Part shown: in pieces, positions 21,690 to 25,355 of the stretch | Position numbering within the stretch: position 1 is the first letter of the stretch | How the letters are laid out: each line of letters begins with the position of its first letter | Assembly (NCBI GenBank): GCA_964346395.1 | Contig: CAYFUT010000039.1 | Span: forward strand, 1-25,355 | Length of the DNA stretch: 25,355 nt | Direction of reading: 5' to 3' | Origin: CAYFUT01 sp964346395 | Lineage (GTDB): Bacteria > Bacillota > Halanaerobiia > Halobacteroidales > Halobacteroidaceae | Made by a program: the position numbers and the translations under genes | The notes under the pieces: model-generated | Databases searched by the model: none | Told to the model about the DNA's origin: nothing | What the model saw: the letters and a program-made list of their open reading frames with translations, nothing else

Positions 21690-23948
21690 TTACAGTGAAT
21701 AATAATAGCCGTTATTCTTTATATAGGCAACTAAGTCAGCATAAACAGGATGAGTAGTAACGGTGGATGAATCTCCAATAACAATTAATTTCTTTTTAGC
21801 CCGGGTTAAGGATACATTTAAACGGCGGATATCGCGCAGAAAACCTATATTACCAGAATCATTACTTCTGACTAGAGATAAAATTACTAGTTCTTTCTCT
21901 CTCCCTTGAAATCCATCTACAGTATCTATTTCCACCGCTTCTTGCTTAATTAGTTTATCAATCAAATCAACCTGATCCTTATAGGGGCTAATCACCGCAA
22001 TTGCTTCTTTAGATAAACCTGCCTTGAGGGCATGGCCGGCAATTTCAGCTGCTAAATCAGCTTCTACATCATTCTGAATAGAGGTAGAATCCCCTTTTGA
22101 ATATTCATCAGCCTGCATACTAGCAGTATCAAGAAAGGAAACTGTTTCTGCACAACTTAATGCCTGCTCAGTCGGAGAAGCCCCCGTCGGCAGCTCAAGC
22201 TCAAGATCAGCCAACGCCCAGTCTTTTACCTCCTCCGCTGCCAGTAAATTATTATCATAAAACTCACGGCTGGAGAAATTCATAATTTCTGTATTCATCC
22301 GGTACTGCACCTGCAGTATCTGCTTAATACTAGAACCATGAACTTCCAGCAAGCGTTCAAATAAAGATTTAGCTAAATTCTTTTCCGCTGCTTCTTCACT
22401 TAATACTGTCGGCGGTAATTGTTTGTGATCCCCCGCCAGCACTACCTTATCTGACTTTACTAACGGAATTAAGGCTGAGGGTTCAGTAGATTGCGTAGCC
22501 TCATCCAGAACTAATAAATCAAATTCATGTCCGGCCAGCACATCAGAGCCGGCAGTAGAATTAGTAGCACATACCACATCAGCCTGCTTGATTAACTCTT
22601 CTACTGCTTCCCCCTCTAGCTTTTCTACCTGTTCAAATAATTCATCAATCTCTTCCTGCAGTTCAAGCCAGCGGCCCATACCCTTAATTTTCTTAGGGTG
22701 TAACCCGCGCGGACGACCGTTAATATCCTTTTGCGCTAAATCCTTAATCTGTTCGTTACTAAAGCCGCGGCGGTTAGCTCCTGTCGGATAAATACATCTA
22801 TCATCATTGTCCTGTTTATCTTTTAAATCATAAGCCTCTTCGCGTAAGTCAGTTGCTTTTTTGTATTTTGGGTGATTTTCAATCATATAATCTAAAGTAC
22901 GTTCCCGCAATAATGGATTTACCCGCGCCGGATGGCCGATACGCAGCACTTCTACTCTTCTATCAACTAACCGTTCTACAATATTATCAACAGCAGTATT
23001 CGAATCTGCTGTAGCCAGAATTTCTTTATCTTCCTTTACTCCCTGCTGTAAAATTTCAATAGCCGTCATTGTCTTGCCCGTCCCGGGCGGACCATGCACC
23101 AAAAAAAAGTCTTCCGCGGCTAGCGATTGCTGAACTGCTTCCTTTTGGGATTGATTTAAAAAGTCATTATAAAACTCAATTTCTGGTTTAGAACCAAATT
23201 CCATCTCTTCTAAACCCAGCATTTTGCTTCGTAAGTCCCCTAATCTGCCCGACGAAGCAGTTTCTATTTCATCTAAGGCTTCTAACATCCGCTGAAAGGT
23301 TATATCATTCACATACAGATCTATTCTTAGTCCTTTGCCAAAAAGAAATCCCGGCGGGCGATTATCAAATACTACCGTTATTGAATAATTTGTCTTTTCG
23401 ACTACTGTTCCAGTCGGATTATTATCCGCCAGCGGCTTATTTTTACTAACCATTACTAAATCCCCGACACTAATTTCAACTTCCGGCAGCTGCTCTCCCT
23501 TTCGCTGACGGACAAACTTGACCAACTGTTTACCGCCAAAAGCTTGTCCTTCATCGCGACCGCTTAAGTGTAAAATTGCTCTACCTTTCTTTTCTCGTTC
23601 ATAACCGCTTAAATTCTTAATTTCTCGTTCATGCTGGCGCATTTCTTCTTCCCGTTCCAGCTGAACTAGATGTTTATAATGATCAACGTAATCTTCTATT
23701 TTCTCCATATCTTCACGGTATTGATTATTAATTTCTACTTCTACTTCTACTCCAGCTACTTGGTTACCGTCCATTATTTCGGCCACTCTTTCCGCATGAT
23801 CATCATCTACTTCTACAATAGCTATTTGACTGCTAAAATCTATTTTCCCAATCTGTCCGCCAGCGATCCCTGCTTCATTTGTAAAAGCTCCTACAATATC
23901 TCCAGGACCAATATGTTCTGGTAATCCTTTAACTATTATATCAATCAT
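21690..23948 (-). CDS. UPF1/IGHMBP2-like SF1 helicase with N-terminal DbpA-type RNA-binding domain
   Basis: A 752-residue ATP-driven helicase of superfamily 1B. Motifs in order: Walker A HGPPGTGKT (285-293), ATADSNTAVDNIV, Walker B LVLDEATQS (479-487), LAGDHKQLPP (504-513), QVQYRMN (546-552), SPYKDQ, TVDGFQGREKELV (676-688) and LNVSLTRAKK (710-719). Residues 120-228 fit the beta-barrel 1B region. Residues ~3-72 (PEHIGPGDIVGAFTNEAGIA, then GGQIGKIDFSSQIAIVEVDD) closely resemble the RNA-binding domain of the DEAD-box helicase DbpA, followed by a charged, probably coiled-coil linker. Such a domain suggests action on structured RNA, perhaps rRNA. GGAGG precedes the ATG. It has its own promoter and a 5'-terminal stem-loop. 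Confidence 0.92.
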   Translation of the reverse strand: MIDIIVKGLPEHIGPGDIVGAFTNEAGIAGGQIGKIDFSSQIAIVEVDDDHAERVAEIMDGNQVAGVEVEVEINNQYREDMEKIEDYVDHYKHLVQLEREEEMRQHEREIKNLSGYEREKKGRAILHLSGRDEGQAFGGKQLVKFVRQRKGEQLPEVEISVGDLVMVSKNKPLADNNPTGTVVEKTNYSITVVFDNRPPGFLFGKGLRIDLYVNDITFQRMLEALDEIETASSGRLGDLRSKMLGLEEMEFGSKPEIEFYNDFLNQSQKEAVQQSLAAEDFFLVHGPPGTGKTMTAIEILQQGVKEDKEILATADSNTAVDNIVERLVDRRVEVLRIGHPARVNPLLRERTLDYMIENHPKYKKATDLREEAYDLKDKQDNDDRCIYPTGANRRGFSNEQIKDLAQKDINGRPRGLHPKKIKGMGRWLELQEEIDELFEQVEKLEGEAVEELIKQADVVCATNSTAGSDVLAGHEFDLLVLDEATQSTEPSALIPLVKSDKVVLAGDHKQLPPTVLSEEAAEKNLAKSLFERLLEVHGSSIKQILQVQYRMNTEIMNFSSREFYDNNLLAAEEVKDWALADLELELPTGASPTEQALSCAETVSFLDTASMQADEYSKGDSTSIQNDVEADLAAEIAGHALKAGLSKEAIAVISPYKDQVDLIDKLIKQEAVEIDTVDGFQGREKELVILSLVRSNDSGNIGFLRDIRRLNVSLTRAKKKLIVIGDSSTVTTHPVYADLVAYIKNNGYYYSL

Positions 23949-23969
23949 TTTTTCCCCCTCCTCATAGAA

Positions 23970-23997
23970 ATTACACCCTAAAAAACTAGGGTGTAAT
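23970..23997 (-). promoter_or_regulatory. Stem-loop at the 5' end of the helicase mRNA
   Basis: On the minus strand ATTACACCCTA and TAGGGTGTAAT form a perfect 11-bp stem with loop GTTTTT. It starts about 5 nt after the predicted transcription start and ends 21 nt before the helicase ATG. Only three U residues follow, so a terminator is unlikely; 5' mRNA stabilisation or translational control is possible. Confidence 0.65.
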
Positions 23998-24008
23998 CAC
24001 ATTAATAA

Positions 24009-24037
24009 AGTATACCAAAAAGGTTTAATATAGTCAA
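24009..24037 (-). promoter_or_regulatory. Promoter of the helicase gene
   Basis: On the minus strand TTGACT, a 17-bp spacer and TATACT with extended -10 TGG. Transcription should start near 24002. Confidence 0.85.
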
Positions 24038-24082
24038 AATCACAGCTTTTAACTATCCAATCTTCGCTAATTTCTGTCCGCT

Positions 24083-24529
24083 TCACTCTTTACTCATATA
24101 GCTAACAATATCAGATCTAGTAATAATTCCTACTAATTCACCATCATCTACTACCGGTACTCGATTAATATCCTCTTCCGTTAAAATGGTTGCTACATCT
24201 TCTACTTCGGTTTCAGGGGCCACCGTAATTACATCAGCAGTCATTAAATCTTTAACTTCTACGGCCACTCTCTTTTTTAGATCTTGTTCAAATTCCTTTA
24301 AACTATCTAGATAAAATATACTATCCAGAAAATAAATATAATTGGGAAAATGTAATTTTTTATCCTGAGCAATTACATCTCCCTCACTGACAATTCCCAC
24401 TAACTCCCCCTCTTCTACTACCGGTGCTCCACTAATATTTTCTTCCGTTAAGATTTTAGCCACCTCTTTTACAGTCGCCTCCGGTGTAACTGTAACTACG
24501 TCTTTCGTCATAATATCTTTAGCTTTCAT
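24083..24529 (-). CDS. CBS-domain pair protein
   Basis: A 148-residue protein consisting of two CBS domains, each beginning with a DIMTKDVVTVTPEATVKEVA-type segment (residues ~6-50 and ~95-146) and ending in LVGIVSEGDV or LVGIITRSDIV. The ~40-residue link between them (HFPNYIYFLDSIFYLDS) is typical of a widespread stand-alone CBS group. Such pairs bind adenine nucleotides and act as energy or redox sensors for other proteins; the partner here is unknown. I choose the ATG at 24529, 7 nt after GGAGGG; a GTG immediately upstream adds one residue. It follows the nnrD gene by about 44 bases with no terminator visible, so co-transcription with it is likely. Confidence 0.93.
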   Translation of the reverse strand: MKAKDIMTKDVVTVTPEATVKEVAKILTEENISGAPVVEEGELVGIVSEGDVIAQDKKLHFPNYIYFLDSIFYLDSLKEFEQDLKKRVAVEVKDLMTADVITVAPETEVEDVATILTEEDINRVPVVDDGELVGIITRSDIVSYMSKE

Positions 24530-24573
24530 CACTAATCCCTCCCTTTTAATTTATAGGATTCTCAGCAAACCCT

Positions 24574-25355
24574 CTACTTAATAGATAATGATTTAACTGC
24601 CTGCGGAAAATAAGTAAACAAATCCCCGGGCAGCAAACTATATTCTGTTAAATCTTGCACTGCTAAATCTGCTGCCCGCCCATGTAAATAGACTGCCAAT
24701 TTAGCTGCTTTTTCCGGCGCTAAATCCTGGGCCAACTCCCCCGCAATCAAACCAGTCAGTACATCACCGCTACCGCCGGTTGCTAATCCAGAATTGCCGG
24801 TGCGGTTAAGATAAATCTGCCCTTCTGGAGCAGCAATTACTGTTTTTGCTCCCTTCAAGACTAAATAAATCTGATAAGTGGAAGCTACCTCTTTGGCCAC
24901 TCCTATTCTATCAGCTTCAATCTCAGCAATTGGCCGGTCAATCAGCCGGGCCAACTCCCCAGGGTGCGGCGTTAGAATAGTAGGAGCTTGCCGTGTAGTA
25001 AGCTGCTCTAAACCTGCTAAAGCATTGAGCCCATCGGCATCCAGCACTAACGGTTTTTCTAACTTAAGGAGTTCTTTAACTAACTCACAAGTTTCACTCT
25101 TCTGCCCTAACCCCGGTCCTACGGCCAGTAAATCTCGGTCAGCTGCCAACTCTTTTATTTCCGGCAGCGCCGATAAAGTTAACCTTCCCTCCTCGGCAGC
25201 CAGCGGATAGGTCATCGCTTCTGTTAATTTAGCCTCCACAATTGAATTTAAACCGGCCGGCACTCCTACTGTCACCAAACCAGCTCCAGCTCTTAAACTG
25301 GCCTGCGCTGTCAGCACAGCTGCTCCCGTCATTCCCGGCGAACCAGCAATTACTA
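24574..25355 (-). CDS. nnrD: ADP/ATP-dependent NAD(P)H-hydrate dehydratase (YjeF C-terminal domain), 5'-truncated by window edge
   Basis: The frame is open to the right edge, so the visible 260 residues are the C-terminal part of a longer protein, possibly the bifunctional epimerase/dehydratase NnrE-NnrD. The enzyme repairs hydrated NAD(P)H, with ADP as the usual phosphoryl donor in bacteria. Visible marks of the ribokinase-like domain are AGSPGMTGAAVLTAQASLRA at the edge, AVGPGLGQ, LVLDADGLNAL, TILTPHPGELARL and TGGSGDVLTGLIAGE near the active site, all at typical spacing. An internal ATG at 25332 falls inside the conserved AGSPGMTG motif, so it cannot be the true start. Whether the N-terminal epimerase domain is present cannot be seen here. 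The CBS gene follows. Confidence 0.93.
   Translation of the reverse strand, partial: VIAGSPGMTGAAVLTAQASLRAGAGLVTVGVPAGLNSIVEAKLTEAMTYPLAAEEGRLTLSALPEIKELAADRDLLAVGPGLGQKSETCELVKELLKLEKPLVLDADGLNALAGLEQLTTRQAPTILTPHPGELARLIDRPIAEIEADRIGVAKEVASTYQIYLVLKGAKTVIAAPEGQIYLNRTGNSGLATGGSGDVLTGLIAGELAQDLAPEKAAKLAVYLHGRAADLAVQDLTEYSLLPGDLFTYFPQAVKSLSIK

Overview
The window looks like chromosomal DNA from a low-GC, anaerobic, diderm member of the Firmicutes, most like the Halanaerobiales. The grounds are AT-rich DNA with strong Shine-Dalgarno sites, sigma-A type promoters, a CIRCE-controlled groESL operon, a TsaE/TsaB/RimI/TsaD cluster, a YerC/TrpR-like protein, an EndoA/EndoAI toxin-antitoxin pair, and a secreted LolA-like protein that suggests an outer envelope. 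The assignment is inference from gene content; no rRNA gene is present. Almost everything is on the minus strand. The only plus-strand transcription unit is the ACT/UPF0210 pair at 9928-11600.

Layout. 1-2445: a DUF389 membrane protein (cut by the left edge), a DUF4380 protein and a YerC-type regulator, read leftwards. 2571-3524: CheV. 3693-5009: a purine permease with an AT-rich, doubly palindromic leader. 5280-7255: guaA behind a guanine-type purine riboswitch with its own terminator and a second, unexplained terminator-like hairpin just before the gene. 7311-9724: groES-groEL under CIRCE, with an unusual 345-bp intercistronic region made largely of an 86-bp tandem repeat. 9928-11600: ACT-domain and UPF0210 genes. 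11661-14060: a radical SAM-PDZ-DUF512-like protein and a type I asparaginase, preceded by a 74-bp palindromic element flanked by direct repeats. 14279-19306: tsaE-tsaB-rimI-tsaD (t6A tRNA modification) with an upstream LolA-like/TPR protein. 19346-21162: M20 amidohydrolase and the mazEF-type pair. 21369-21539: a 56-codon gene resembling only the C-terminal half of the neighbouring antitoxin. 21690-25355: a UPF1/IGHMBP2-like helicase with an apparent DbpA-type RNA-binding domain at its N-terminus, a CBS-pair protein and the start-truncated NAD(P)H-hydrate dehydratase gene.

How the parts work together. The permease and GuaA form a purine uptake/GMP synthesis region, with GuaA under feedback from guanine or hypoxanthine. 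GroES/GroEL are heat-shock controlled through HrcA/CIRCE. TsaE, TsaB and TsaD make the universal t6A modification of tRNA, with RimI as the usual companion acetyltransferase. Most of the window is ordinary core genome. The parts most worth a second look are the stand-alone antitoxin-like mini-gene, the RNA-binding-domain/helicase fusion, the repeat array inside the groESL operon, and the structured leaders of guaA, the permease and ansA.
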